A DNA stretch of 64,000 bases from assembly GCA_030704615.1 (NCBI GenBank), contig CM060732.1, positions 79,068,171 through 79,132,170 on the forward strand. The letters run 5' to 3'. Below the pieces are notes generated by a model, which was not told the DNA's origin, did no database searches, and saw only the letters and a list, made by a program, of their open reading frames with translations. Positions 1 through 10,522 of this stretch are shown piece after piece; within the stretch, counting starts at the first letter, position 1, and each line of letters begins with the position of its first letter. Both the position numbers and the translations under genes were made by a program. This DNA is from Takakia lepidozioides. Its lineage: Eukaryota; Streptophyta; Takakiopsida; Takakiales; Takakiaceae.

Positions 1-925
1 TTGTTTCAGCAAAGCCAGGAGGGAAAGGTATCACAATTGCTTTATGGAGTACTTAAATAGCCAACCATAAAGTCAGATTGACCATCATATAAGGACCCCG
101 GACCTTAGTGCATGATTTATGAACAAAGTAAATCTAGTCCACATACAGATAAATTTGCTAACTGCATCATTGGATGTAAATGGAGTAAATGTGATTGACG
201 TTTGTATCTCATAGCTGTTGTTTCAGCAAAGCTAGGAGGGAAAGGTATCACAATTGCTTTATGGAGTACTTAAACAGCCAACCAACAAGACAGATTGACC
301 ACGATATAAGGACCCCGGACCTTAGTGTACGATTTATGTACACAAGTAGATCTACTCCACAAACAAATAAATCAGCTAATCGTATCTTTGGATGTAAATG
401 CAGTAAATGTGATTGACGTTTGTAACTATAGCTGTTTGTTCCAGCAAAGCTAGGAGGGAAAGGAATCACAATTGCTTTACGGAGTACTTTAATAGCCAAC
501 CAACAAGACAGGTTGCCCATGATGCAAGGACCCTGTATCTTAGTGCATGATTTACGTAAACAAGTAAATTGCATAGATATTTGAACGCTAGTATACCTTT
601 CACACATTGCATGGAACTTCCAAGGCAATGAGCCTAATTCGATATAGCTATTGGTTTCTTGCCCAGGCATTAGAGTGACCTAGAGTTCGAGTCTAGCAAC
701 GATTCAATAAGGGACACCACATACTGCTTCAGATACAACACTTCACTTGGAATTATCTTGAATATTACTGTGAGTGATGTTTGTATCTCATAACTGTGGC
801 TTGCGCAAAAGCTACAAGGGAAAGGTATCACCGTTACTCTGTGGAGTACTTAAATAGCCAACCAATAAGTTAGATTGACCATGACGTAAGGGCCCCAGAT
901 CTTAGTGTTTGACTGCCATGCACAG
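1..925. repeat. 217-bp tandem repeat, three copies plus a detached fourth
   Basis: A unit beginning TTGTTTCAGCAAAGC recurs at 1, 218 and 436, giving unit lengths of 217 and 218 bases. The third copy loses similarity near 570. A diverged fourth copy lies at about 770-925. Every unit shares the blocks GGAGGGAAAGG, GGAGTACTTAAATAGCCAAC and AAGGACCC. The array lies beyond the last visible SPB1 exon, so it is probably in a SPB1 intron. I see no coding capacity. Confidence 0.85.
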
Positions 926-984
926 GTATGTTTCACAACTCTTCGAATGCAACTAGACGTAACACAATATAGCTTCTGGAATAC

Positions 985-3900
985 CTTTCACGTTCCGCCT
1001 CAGGATCGCTGTCTTCCTCACCAGGGTCTTGTCTCGATGGGTGGGCACCATTTAACATTTCATCATCACTGCTATCACCGTCATCAGCACCGTGATCTAA
1101 TGTCCCAGCATCCTCAATACGAACAAGATCCTTCTTGGCCTGTGATCACCACATGCAAAAGCTAAAATTTAGCAGGGAGGAGTTCAGTTAGGGGAGAAGA
1201 GAGAGACTATGTGGTGACCTGTCTTAGTACACTTTACACTAAGACGAACAGGAAGCACAGGGCCTGTCAACATTACTCGTAAAATGTCTACGTACACCAT
1301 TGTATCTCAACCAAAAAAAGTGATGTAAGAGCCAACCAAACAACCAAGATGGGGAGGAAGCACACCTTGATTGCTGCAAGACTAAAAAGGTCTGTATCAG
1401 CAACACCATCTTCCATAACATCCACCTGCATCCCTGTTGAACTGCGTGCTTTTGCCTGGGAAAGAAAAAACACCCCAAGGTATTAGAGCCTTGTCCTGCA
1501 CAATGTGGAGATCACTAAGTACAACCAATAAAAGATGGACAAAGGAAGCATACTGGCCCTGTGCATTGGTCAACATGAGAGGCTAGTAAGCTCTGAAGCC
1601 ATATTGAGAGGTACCTAAAGATAAAATGAGATAGCCACTAAAGAAGATGGAAAAAACACACCGGGACAGAACAACAGGGAAACACACAGAAGAAGAAACA
1701 GAAAAAAGAGGAAGGAAACCAGAAAGAATGCTGTAGAGGATGTAGATGTACTGAGTTTCTGTCTACACAGGAAGACTCAACCAGGAGGTAGTTTGAGCAT
1801 TCAAATTGTATAGAACTCCAGACAAACAAAAAGAGAGAGAGAGCGCAAGAGAGAGAGAGAATGCACTCTTAAAACGTTGTTTGCCGTAGCCTTGTGGCTA
1901 TAGACCCCACGCCCGTATGCTGAAAATAATTGAGTTCTAGTTGCACACGCCGTGGCCCTTACAATGAGATGTGGAGTATGAGTAAATTATAATCCACATT
2001 TCATGTATCAAGACTTCCAAGTCCAGACTAGGTGGCGTACACAGCCCAGTTTGTCTAACACCATTTTTGACTACCATGATTGCAATTGCAGAATAGCCAA
2101 CCTTTTCTCTTGCTTTTGCCTTGCGTTTTCGATCCCGCCGTTTCTTGGCCTGTGCAAGTTCTGTGAGCTCTTCCATAAATGTTAAATCTTCTTCATCACT
2201 CTCGGCAACTTCCTTGTCCTCGCCTACCTCTAATGTTGGAGTCTTCTCAGCAGCAGGTTGCAAAGCTCTCCGAACATGCAACCGCCACCTATACCCACAC
2301 TAAAGCTAACTCCTGTTAGAATTTGGATTCTCTCTCTCCCACTCTCTTTCTGCTGAGTTTTAGCCTGTGATGGCACTATCACATCTGTCGCCAAATTGGA
2401 GCTACAGAAGGCGTGCTGGAATCAACGGTGTCTTTAGGCGGATGTCATATAAGCTAGGCAATTTTGTGTCCACAAAACTGCCAAGTAATAGTGGCAAACC
2501 TTTTAATCAGTGGAGACAATATTTTGAGGCTACAGTCCCCCCTAGTACATGAAGAGTGAAGGTCCAAAAAAGTCTGACAAACCATATCAACCAGATGAGA
2601 GATATACGTCATCTTAACCAATAAAGCAGACCGGGAAAAGTCTCTCACTTGAGAAGCTGCTTGAACTCGGTCTTTCCCAACACTCGCAGGTCCTCGCACA
2701 GGATTATTATCTGCACCAGAAACAACTTAGTGAATATAATACTGGAGTTATAAGTAACTCAATGGATGGCCCAACCCCTAACAATAGTCAGCCAAATATA
2801 TGAAGCCAACCTACATCTGCAGAGAGAGAAGACGGGGCAGACGGAAGACAAGCTGATTGCTCAATAAAGTATCGCTTTACCTCCTGGATAGTGAGAGGGT
2901 GATCTTTAATGGAGGCACATGCAGGATCCTTGAAAGATATGGAAGTGACTGAACCCAGTATATCCAAGGGCTTCTCTGCCCATACAAATTCTGATGCCAA
3001 ACACTCCTTTCGCAGAGTTGTGTTGCCTTCATCATACCTGCCTTGGCCCACCTCCCCTGTAAGCTCTTTTGCCACAAATGATAAGGAACAGTTTACTGAC
3101 AGACATCTTCAGAAAGTTGTTCATGCCTTTTTTCATGCCCTAGGAGATTTTGTCCTCATTAACACAAAAAACGTGCTTTCACCTGAGATGTCCCCAGGAC
3201 TTAGAATAAACTAGAAGAGTATGAACAGCTTAAGCCAACCGCAACTAAGAGAGACCCAGAGAAATAGAACGAAAAAGTACCCTTCCCGGTGCCGCTTCTG
3301 TTTGCTTCCTTTCAGAACGTCCACAACCTGCCACAACAATCACCCCCAGACCGTGTCACAATTGAAGAAATACCGTCAAACGCATTTTTTCCGATCAATC
3401 GCAAGGTTGATCAACACAATTAAACCACTTCAACTTATAACAGAAAACAAACAAAATGCATTTCCTTCAAACATAATCTGGTATTGGCCAATACCAGACA
3501 ATTGGGTACATGAGGCCACAGAGAAAGAATCAGCGGCCGCATGAACAGGGCACACCTTGGGAGCTTCAACAATTTCTTTGAAGAGATGCCGGGCATCAAG
3601 GAGGCGGGGGTCGATTTTTGCTGGTGCCCGATACTTCAGGCATATCACGTATATTTCTGCCGACGTAGCACGACTGGCTACAGGCTTGGTGACCTCCACC
3701 TTTTCAAACAGCTGTCACATATCGAACAATCCACAACAAACGATTCGGTAAAAGTCAACTATATTGTGCTACGATATACTCCACCAATACAAGTTGTAAA
3801 AAAGTTGGATATTGCAACACGCTAAAAAGAGTGTCTTTCAGTCGAGGAAAGTTTGAACGGTTTATGGGGCACAGAAGGAAGAGAGACAAATGCTAGACAA

Positions 3901-5059
3901 AAAACAGAAGTCCTTTGAAAGATGACTCGAGCACAGAACCAACACAAAACCCAGGTAAGCCCAACTTATGCATTCCAAGTGCTGATTCATATTTACAAGA
4001 ATGAGGAAATCACAACAGGCAAGAGAGAAAAGGGTGGCTCCAAGGAGGCACAGAGTGAGAGAGACACACAGACGGACAGAGAGGGGGAAGTCTTTAAAAC
4101 ATGTGTGCCACAGCTTTGTGGCAAGAGAACTTCCTGATTTAAGGGGTTAACTTCTCTTACAAGGCTGTAAAGCTTCCCCTGCAAGCATAAACCTAAGAAA
4201 CTATAATGAACATCCAAAGCCAAAGCTAAAATCCTCTCACCCTGATTGACACTTGAATAGATTAGTGACCCTTCTGCCTCCTCACAAATGAAAGCAACAA
4301 TGACATAGAAGGGGGCTGGTGCACAAACCTGTTTGAATGCAAAGAGAAGAGCGTTGTAGTCCTGAGACCTGAAAACCTGCACCCGCCATCGGAATTCATT
4401 CAATACTCCAGGTAACACTTAAACCCATCATGCTCCAGTCCATCATGAACCCTGGTTATACATCTAGGGCTTGAAGCTACAGTATCATAAACCCACAACC
4501 CCTCTTATCCTGGGTTAGTAAATCCTGTAACAAAAAAGACAGAGGTGTCTGCATTGAAAAGTGCAAAAGAAAATGCCACCTTCGTAACAAACGTGCCCCC
4601 AGGTGACAAAAAATCTGTTGCAAGCTTAAGAGAATCCAAGACAAGCGCTGCCTGGGCAGAGGCCTCCTTCGCCCACGCACCCCCCACATTCGGAGACCCA
4701 TCGTGCAACACGACCTGTACCATGTCATGCTGGCGCTCTCTCAGCACCTTTTTTATTGAAGCTCGACACTTGGTGGTGGTGATATCTTCTTGCAGAGTGA
4801 TAGCCCCCCGAATGGGTCGGATGGGTACTAAATCAACACCGATGATGAGACTACCCACAGGAGTATATTTGGATGCCACCTGCATCCATCCTCCAGGAGC
4901 TGCACAGAGATCCAACACAGACCGGGAGGAGCAGAGAAACTGGAACTTCCGGTCCAATTGCACCAGTTTGAACGCGGCACGAGACCGAAAACCCTGCTCT
5001 TTCGCAAGATAGTAGAAGCGATCCAGACGACCCTTTCCTGTTGTCTTGCTCTTCCCCAT
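985..5059 (-). CDS. SPB1: SPB1-type pre-rRNA 2'-O-methyltransferase, C-terminus outside window
   Basis: Nucleolar SAM-dependent methyltransferase (FtsJ/RrmJ family plus Spb1 domains) that in yeast methylates 25S rRNA during 60S subunit assembly. Nine exons with in-phase GT-AG junctions: 5059-4580, 4376-4329, 3711-3556, 3327-3281, 3037-2881, 2710-2649, 2288-2102, 1455-1366 and 1139-985. Exon 1 starts with [20 protein letters not shown] and holds SAM motif [11 protein letters not shown] (residues 49-58), GVDLVP (74-79), the catalytic-type Asp in VLHDGSP (117-123) and the Lys of FVTK (160). Later exons carry [33 protein letters not shown] and [16 protein letters not shown] (the DUF3381 region), then [10 protein letters not shown] and an acidic stretch. 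The Spb1 C-terminal domain is not found, and an exon phase is left open at 985. A LINE tail sits in the intron at 1872-1912. SPB1 is divergent from TSR2. Identity is near certain; the last two exon ends are slightly less sure. Confidence 0.93.
1872..1912 (-). mobile_element. LINE 3'-tail fragment
   Basis: In minus orientation this matches the 3' tail shared by the larger LINE copies (GGCGTGGGGTCTATAGCCAC, then AAGGCTACGGCAAACAACG). It sits in the SPB1 intron between the exons at 2102 and 1455. A short (GA)n tract at 1831-1860 lies beside it. Confidence 0.6.
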
Positions 5060-5803
5060 GGTAGCTGTCTACTTAAATCCCAGAATCTCGGTTCTTATGT
5101 GCTTAATATCCGAACTTGTGAATCTCAAAAGCCAACCCGTGGTATGTAAAGCAGTCCCGTGCTCTCAAAACGGCAATTGATTTCAGGAGTTTTGAAGATA
5201 CTATGTGGACAGAGAAATGCTACAGTTCTGTAAAGCACTCTCCCGTCCATAATAGTCAATAGTACGCTATCCCCTTCTTAAACCTGAAACCCACCACAAT
5301 CTGATCAACAGCACCCTACCTGCTCACACCACATAAGTTGCACTCTTTACCGGACCTAACTCCAAAAGCTCAAAGCCTTGAGTTCGCGTTCATCCCAAAA
5401 TGACATCTGCCATAGACCCCACTTCAGAGTTACCCGCGGAAAGAGAAGAGAGAAATGATTTGCAGCTACTTTAGGGTTCTGAGTTTAGTTGCATACACGA
5501 GGTTGATTTTAGGTTATGTAGTTCATGCGGTGGCTACTTTAATTAGGGCTTCGTAATCAGGACCTGGAGGGAGAGTTTGTGAAAAGAGGGAGGGAGGTCG
5601 TCTATCTCTCACCGCACTGAGCTCAAAATCCCAGTTCAGTTAGAGCAATTTTCTGAAAAAACCTGTCTTGCAATCTGGTTCAGTTTCTAGATTCTTATCC
5701 GGGTTCTAGATTTATCCAGTGAGGAGAAAGAGTGGAGAGTGGAAGGGAGGAAGGTGCTATGGACGTGTTCCCCAGGGGATGAATCGCCTATGAAAGCAAA
5801 CAA
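5060..5803. promoter_or_regulatory. Shared divergent promoter of SPB1 and TSR2
   Basis: 744 bases separate the SPB1 ATG (minus strand, 5059) from the TSR2 ATG (plus strand, 5804). At 5470-5478 the sequence TTTAGGGTT is a telo-box (AACCCTAAA on the other strand). This element is typical of plant ribosomal-protein and ribosome-biogenesis promoters and is bound there by TRB/Pur-alpha-type factors. AATTAGGGC at about 5540 is a weaker match. I see no clear TATA box near either start. The SPB1 start context CTACCATGG is strong. Co-regulation is inferred from arrangement and function. Confidence 0.6.
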
Positions 5804-8275
5804 ATGGAGCTTCGAAGCGGAACGGTGGTGGGTTCAGGCCCGATGGCAACCATTAGTGAAGAAGGTGCAAATATGTTGGTGGAGGGGATAAGGTTGTGCT
5901 TCTCGCAGTGGACAGCATTACAGCTGGCTGTGGAGAATGAGTGGGGCGGCCGCACGTCCAAGGAAAAAGCAGTGCAGCTGCAGAGCGATATTCTAGGGTG
6001 GTTTGTGCGATCCAAAGGTCTTTCACCCTCAGTTATTGCTTTCATTTTCTTCCAACTGTGTTCCACAAGGTTGTAGCAAGAGGAAGTTGAGAAATTGAGA
6101 ACAATGTGGGGAAAATTTTCCATGGCGGTGGACCATGAGAGACATGGAATGTAAGCAAGTACTGATGTGGAAGTTTTTCTCTCTATGTCTCTTTCTCGCT
6201 TGTGACTCTGAGATGCTCATATACAAAAATTGGTTCGGTTCATACAGCAAAGCGCAAAGCTTTGGGTCTCACTCAATTTTCCAACTGCAGAGGGAGTAGT
6301 ATGGAAGTTAAAAGGACCATGCTTTGCAACGTTATTAGGTCTACCCATTTGCCATGTAGGTTGGCAAATCCAACCATGCTAAAAATTTAGGATCCAGCTT
6401 TCGGTGCTCAAAGAGAGCTTCTCAGCCTGCTCTAGAAAGCTACCGTGGCTATTCTGGGGTGTTTGGCGTACCACCCTTGAGGTCTGGACGTGATGAGTTC
6501 AAGGTCAGATGGTGGGGTCAGTTCGCATGCCTAATACCAGATACTCTAAGATGATGGACTCTACTTCTTGGAAGCAAGACTGTCCTGTTAAACAGGCCAA
6601 GTCTTGGCAGAAAAGGTAGAGGATATTTTCTAGTACCTGTATATTAGGCAGGAAGAACAGACCCTGGTAGATGAAGCTGACTGAATTGCTTAAGGCCATG
6701 TCAGAGCTTGAAGGATGTCCAAACTAGACAAAGTTAGGCATAAAACTTCCCTGAACTCGATTCCAGTTAGTGACATGGGTGAGGACGTTAAGGATGATCT
6801 GAAGGTCCTGCCTACCCTTTGCACTAGACTGAAATTTAAACTCAGGGTGGGGAGTCTACCTTTGAACAATAAATAGATGCAGGGAGGAAAGGGAGACTGT
6901 CAATGCTCGATGTGCGGGCAGCCTCCATTCAGATACGATGTCCGGAGTATTCTCATCAGAGAGTGACCCTCTTCAGGACCACCAAGAACATAGTCCCTGC
7001 ACCTCTGTCCACCAACTTTCAAAATCTAGAGGCTGAGCCTAAAGCCCTGGGCCCATTGTGGTTTTATTGCTGGGCAACTCACACACAGCAGATTCATGCT
7101 TGTCTGAAGGGCTTTCTAGAGGAAATCTGCAAAGCCTGAACTAATTGTTTATACCAGGATAATTCCCACTGCTGGAGTGAGCCCCTCACAAAGGTAGTGT
7201 CTGTTCCCTCTTGTTCCGCTCAAACTGGGCGTGGGCTCTATGGCCACAAGGAGAGAGCAAACAACTTTTTAGTTACTACATTCTCTGCACATAAAAGGAT
7301 TTTGTAAGCCTACACTACGAAACCTAACCTGGGATAGCTTCCATGTGGAATCAGGACCGTGGTACATTGATGACTTGGAACAACTGTTGGACGAAAGTAT
7401 GATCGATCTTTTCAGCGCTGAGGCTGAAGATGGCAGCGTTGAGGAGGTTATTTGTCTATCACTCAGTCCCCCACCCCCAAATAGGCAGGCATCTTTGTCT
7501 CTACATTTTAAAGTCTTTGATTTTCAGCCTTGATGTTTCTATTTTGAATATAGTTTTGCATATTGCCAAGGGTCTACAACAACAATACCTCCAAGCTCAC
7601 AATCTGCAACTTATTTTTTGAATTGAGAAGTGTATATGCCCATGAATTCGGCTCACAGCTGGAATAGAAAGAGAGGGAGGGTTGAAGATGTATGGGGTGG
7701 GTTGTCAGGTGGCAGAGCAATTGATGGTGTTACACGAAGAGTGCACACAAGGTAACTATGACACAGTGCGGCGTCTGTCTGCTGCAGCCGATGTCAGGGG
7801 CAAGCCTGCAGTTGTTCGAAGTCAACAGGTACTATCTTATTGTTTTGGTTCTGTTCAGCCCAATATCTTGCTTAGACATGGTGGTCAGTCAATCGTTATT
7901 GTGTCAATGGACCTCCCACGAGATTATATGACCGCACTCACCTTCCATCTCTAAAAGCCTTCATAGATTCAGAGTTTGGGGTGCATCTAACTCGGGTTAC
8001 ACACGTACATGTTGGGCCTTTGTCAGCTACCTACTGAGGGCAGCGATGATGAGGATGAAAATGTCACCGAATCAGTTGGCCACAACGACGTATCAACATC
8101 ACATGCACAAGGAGAGTTTATGGACATAGATCCCTCTCCAGAACATATTGGCCAAGTTGCATCGAACATGGGTTCAAAGGGCAAAAAGGTTGAGATTTTG
8201 ACAGAGGAAGATATGGCTGATGGTTGGCAAGCAGTACCATCCAGACACAGGCGACGGAACAAGCAGATATCTTGA
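5804..8275 (+). CDS. TSR2: TSR2-type pre-rRNA-processing protein (eS26 escort chaperone)
   Basis: Acidic escort that keeps ribosomal protein eS26 soluble and delivers it to pre-40S particles; needed for 20S pre-rRNA processing. Four exons joined in phase: 5804-6017, 7355-7446, 7709-7828 and 8027-8275, giving 224 residues (yeast and human proteins are about 190-205). Exon 1 carries the family core FSQWTALQLAVENEWGG (residues 33-49) and SDILGWFV. Exon 2 gives YIDDLEQLLDE and FSAEAEDGSVEE; exon 3 gives LMVLHEECTQGNYDTV. Exon 4 is an acidic tail (SDDEDENVTE) followed by ILTEEDMADGWQAV, a terminal motif usual for TSR2. The C-terminus is basic (RHRRRNKQIS). Intron 1 (about 1.3 kb) contains a LINE fragment. 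Nothing suggests decay. Confidence 0.92.
6545..7300 (+). mobile_element. LINE 3'-end fragment in TSR2 intron 1
   Basis: Starts near GACTCTACTTCTTGGAAGCA and ends with the family tail AAACTGGGCGTGGGCTCTAT plus GGCCACAAGG. Broken reading frames match the C-terminal part of a non-LTR reverse-transcriptase polyprotein seen better at 17596: MGEDV..DDLKVLPTL, then CSMCG..PEYSHQRVTLF. The cysteine/histidine pattern resembles the zinc-binding region that follows plant LINE reverse transcriptases. No reverse-transcriptase core is present, so this is a 5'-truncated, decayed copy. Confidence 0.7.
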
Positions 8276-10522
8276 CGATGTTGGTGTTGTTTTATATGAA
8301 AATGATCATAGTGCCTCCACATGCTGTGAGCAAGATTTTGTTAGGGTCCAGAGGAAGATGATTCCATCCAGAAGTTGCTAAAATTGTCTGTAGCAGGTCG
8401 AAGATGAATTCACTGCAGCTGAAAATTGTTGTATTGTCTCAACCTCTAGACCTTAGGAGAGCCCGACTGCATTTCCAAGCTTCGTAGGGATGCCTAAGAA
8501 AGCAGGATTGCTACCATTAAGTAGTAAAGTGACTGGCCGACGCCAGCATAAATAAGAGCCGCTTCATCTCACTGTGTTTGTCCTCTGGAGAGTGGGCTCT
8601 CTCAAAGATGGTGTACTTTGTCGGAATCAGATTTCAAGATTTGAGGGTCTGAGTATGGTCAAGTTGTCCTGGGCTTGAGAGTGCTAGGGGCTTTTGTTTG
8701 AAATGATTGCGTAGTAAGTCTACATAAGCTTTGGGGCTAGGAGTGGTGAGAGCATCTTATTGATTTACATTGAGCAGTGAATTCCATCTAGTCCCAAGGC
8801 TTTTCATTGTTTCACAAGGGGGAAGAGTAGTGTTTGATGACTTTCACATCAAGACAAGTTGCAAGCCGTAATATCAACCATTTCATGAAAGCGCACTTCA
8901 ATCAAAGTCATACTTCTGACCTCCTTTGCATGCTTACATGACACATTTATCTCCCCTCTGTTGGATGGGTTGGTTAGCCCTTCCTTCTATGAGTAGTGTT
9001 GGCTTGGAAAGAGACTGATTGACAAGACTTTAATGAAGTGAATTCACAAAAGGCCAATGCCAAGTTTCCTTACTTGGGGGTTGTTGTTGTGATAGTATGT
9101 GAACATACACTTCTCACTCAAAGTGGTGGAGGGAAGTTTTAGAGAGATTTTCATATCCGAAGTGTGGTCACTGCAGGAGTCGCTCAGAAAACCTGATGAA
9201 ACTTTTGGGCCGGCAGACAAGGATTCGTACATTGCCTTTCATCGTGGGTTTCTTAGTCGCCATCTCTCTCTACCTAGGGTGACCTTGATGGGCCTGCCTC
9301 GTTAGCTGTGGATCAACAATTTAAAGTAATCAAAGATCTGAAGTGAGCGCTTTGCCCCCACTTCAAGTTAAGTTAGTCTAGGACATTTTAAGGGGTTTCA
9401 ATTACTTGAGCTTCAGCATCAGGCTAACCTCGTTGGACTACAACAGGATATTGTGCATCAGTTGTAATTTTCCAGGACCTCTCCCCTCACTGACGCACAC
9501 ACTCAGAATAGGCCTGACATTCGTTGTTGTAGCTTGCAAACCAACTGGCCGTCCACCAAAAGTGCCATCGTTGCCGAGTTTTGCTCGACAGGAAAATATG
9601 TAGATCCTCCAAAAAACTTCAGTGCTGATTGCAAGCTTCACACGGAATAAGTTTTCACGCATTTTCACTGTGTTAGTGTTTCTTAAACGTTGTAGAAGGG
9701 GCTATGTTTGATTGTTGGCCCTGCTGGCAAGGACATAGAAATTGAGTTGGATTAAAACTGCTATGTGGGTCCTCTCCATCTCTCTTGGGTTTCACCCCTT
9801 CATGTTCGATGAGAGGGAGACACTGCTGAGGTGGTGTTGCATGGATTAATCTGGAGATTGTCGAGTCGCAGGATGGGTACCGCTGACTCCAAGCCCCTTC
9901 CACCTCAGGTCTTCATCTCTCCCAAGTGGAGTTTGTGAGGTTTGTGGGTTTAGAAAATATGTTTTTGTTTGTGCAGTTTGCGATTTCTGTTTCCATGTAT
10001 GTAGACCTCTTGCATCAATAACAAGTTAGAGCTGGGTAGTCAGGGCGTGGATCTGAAGCGGGGACATCTCAAGAGTGCATGACGAATCTCTAATGTCTAG
10101 CCCACATGTTGTAGGATGTGGGAATGCACGCGAAAGGTTGTTGGGGTCTTACAACTGACTGACGGTAGTTTGAGAGAGATTTTTACTGAGTCATTGAGGG
10201 GCTGGAAAATCTCGCCTGGCACATGCAAATCATTAATCTAAATGCATCCAAACATTCCTGGCATAGGGTTGATTGGGGGCATCTTGCAGTGCTGGTTATC
10301 ATCGCAGAGGTACCCACATAGAGAGAATTGACGCACACAAATCCTGACAACAGTACAAATGCCTCTTTTAAATCTACGGAAGGCCTTGGGGTGGATCCTT
10401 ATTGGATTCTCCATGTGCAAGTTGTGGTGGAAAGGTGAAAGTCGCATATCATTTGTATGGAAACACTCAGCAGCACTTCACCAGAGTATATGTTAATAAT
10501 TTCTGAGTGGTGTTGTGAGCAG
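8276..10522. other. TSR2 3' flank and unassigned sequence, possible upstream exons
   Basis: No gene can be assigned. Possible exons of the gene that follows lie at 9164-9239 (reading RKPDETFGPADKDSYIAFH) and 9280-9343 (reading SLAVDQQFKVIKDLK before a GTGAGC donor). I could not join them in phase. A related reading (DGSLREIFTES) occurs near 10170. Otherwise I see no RNA gene or repeat here. Confidence 0.4.
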
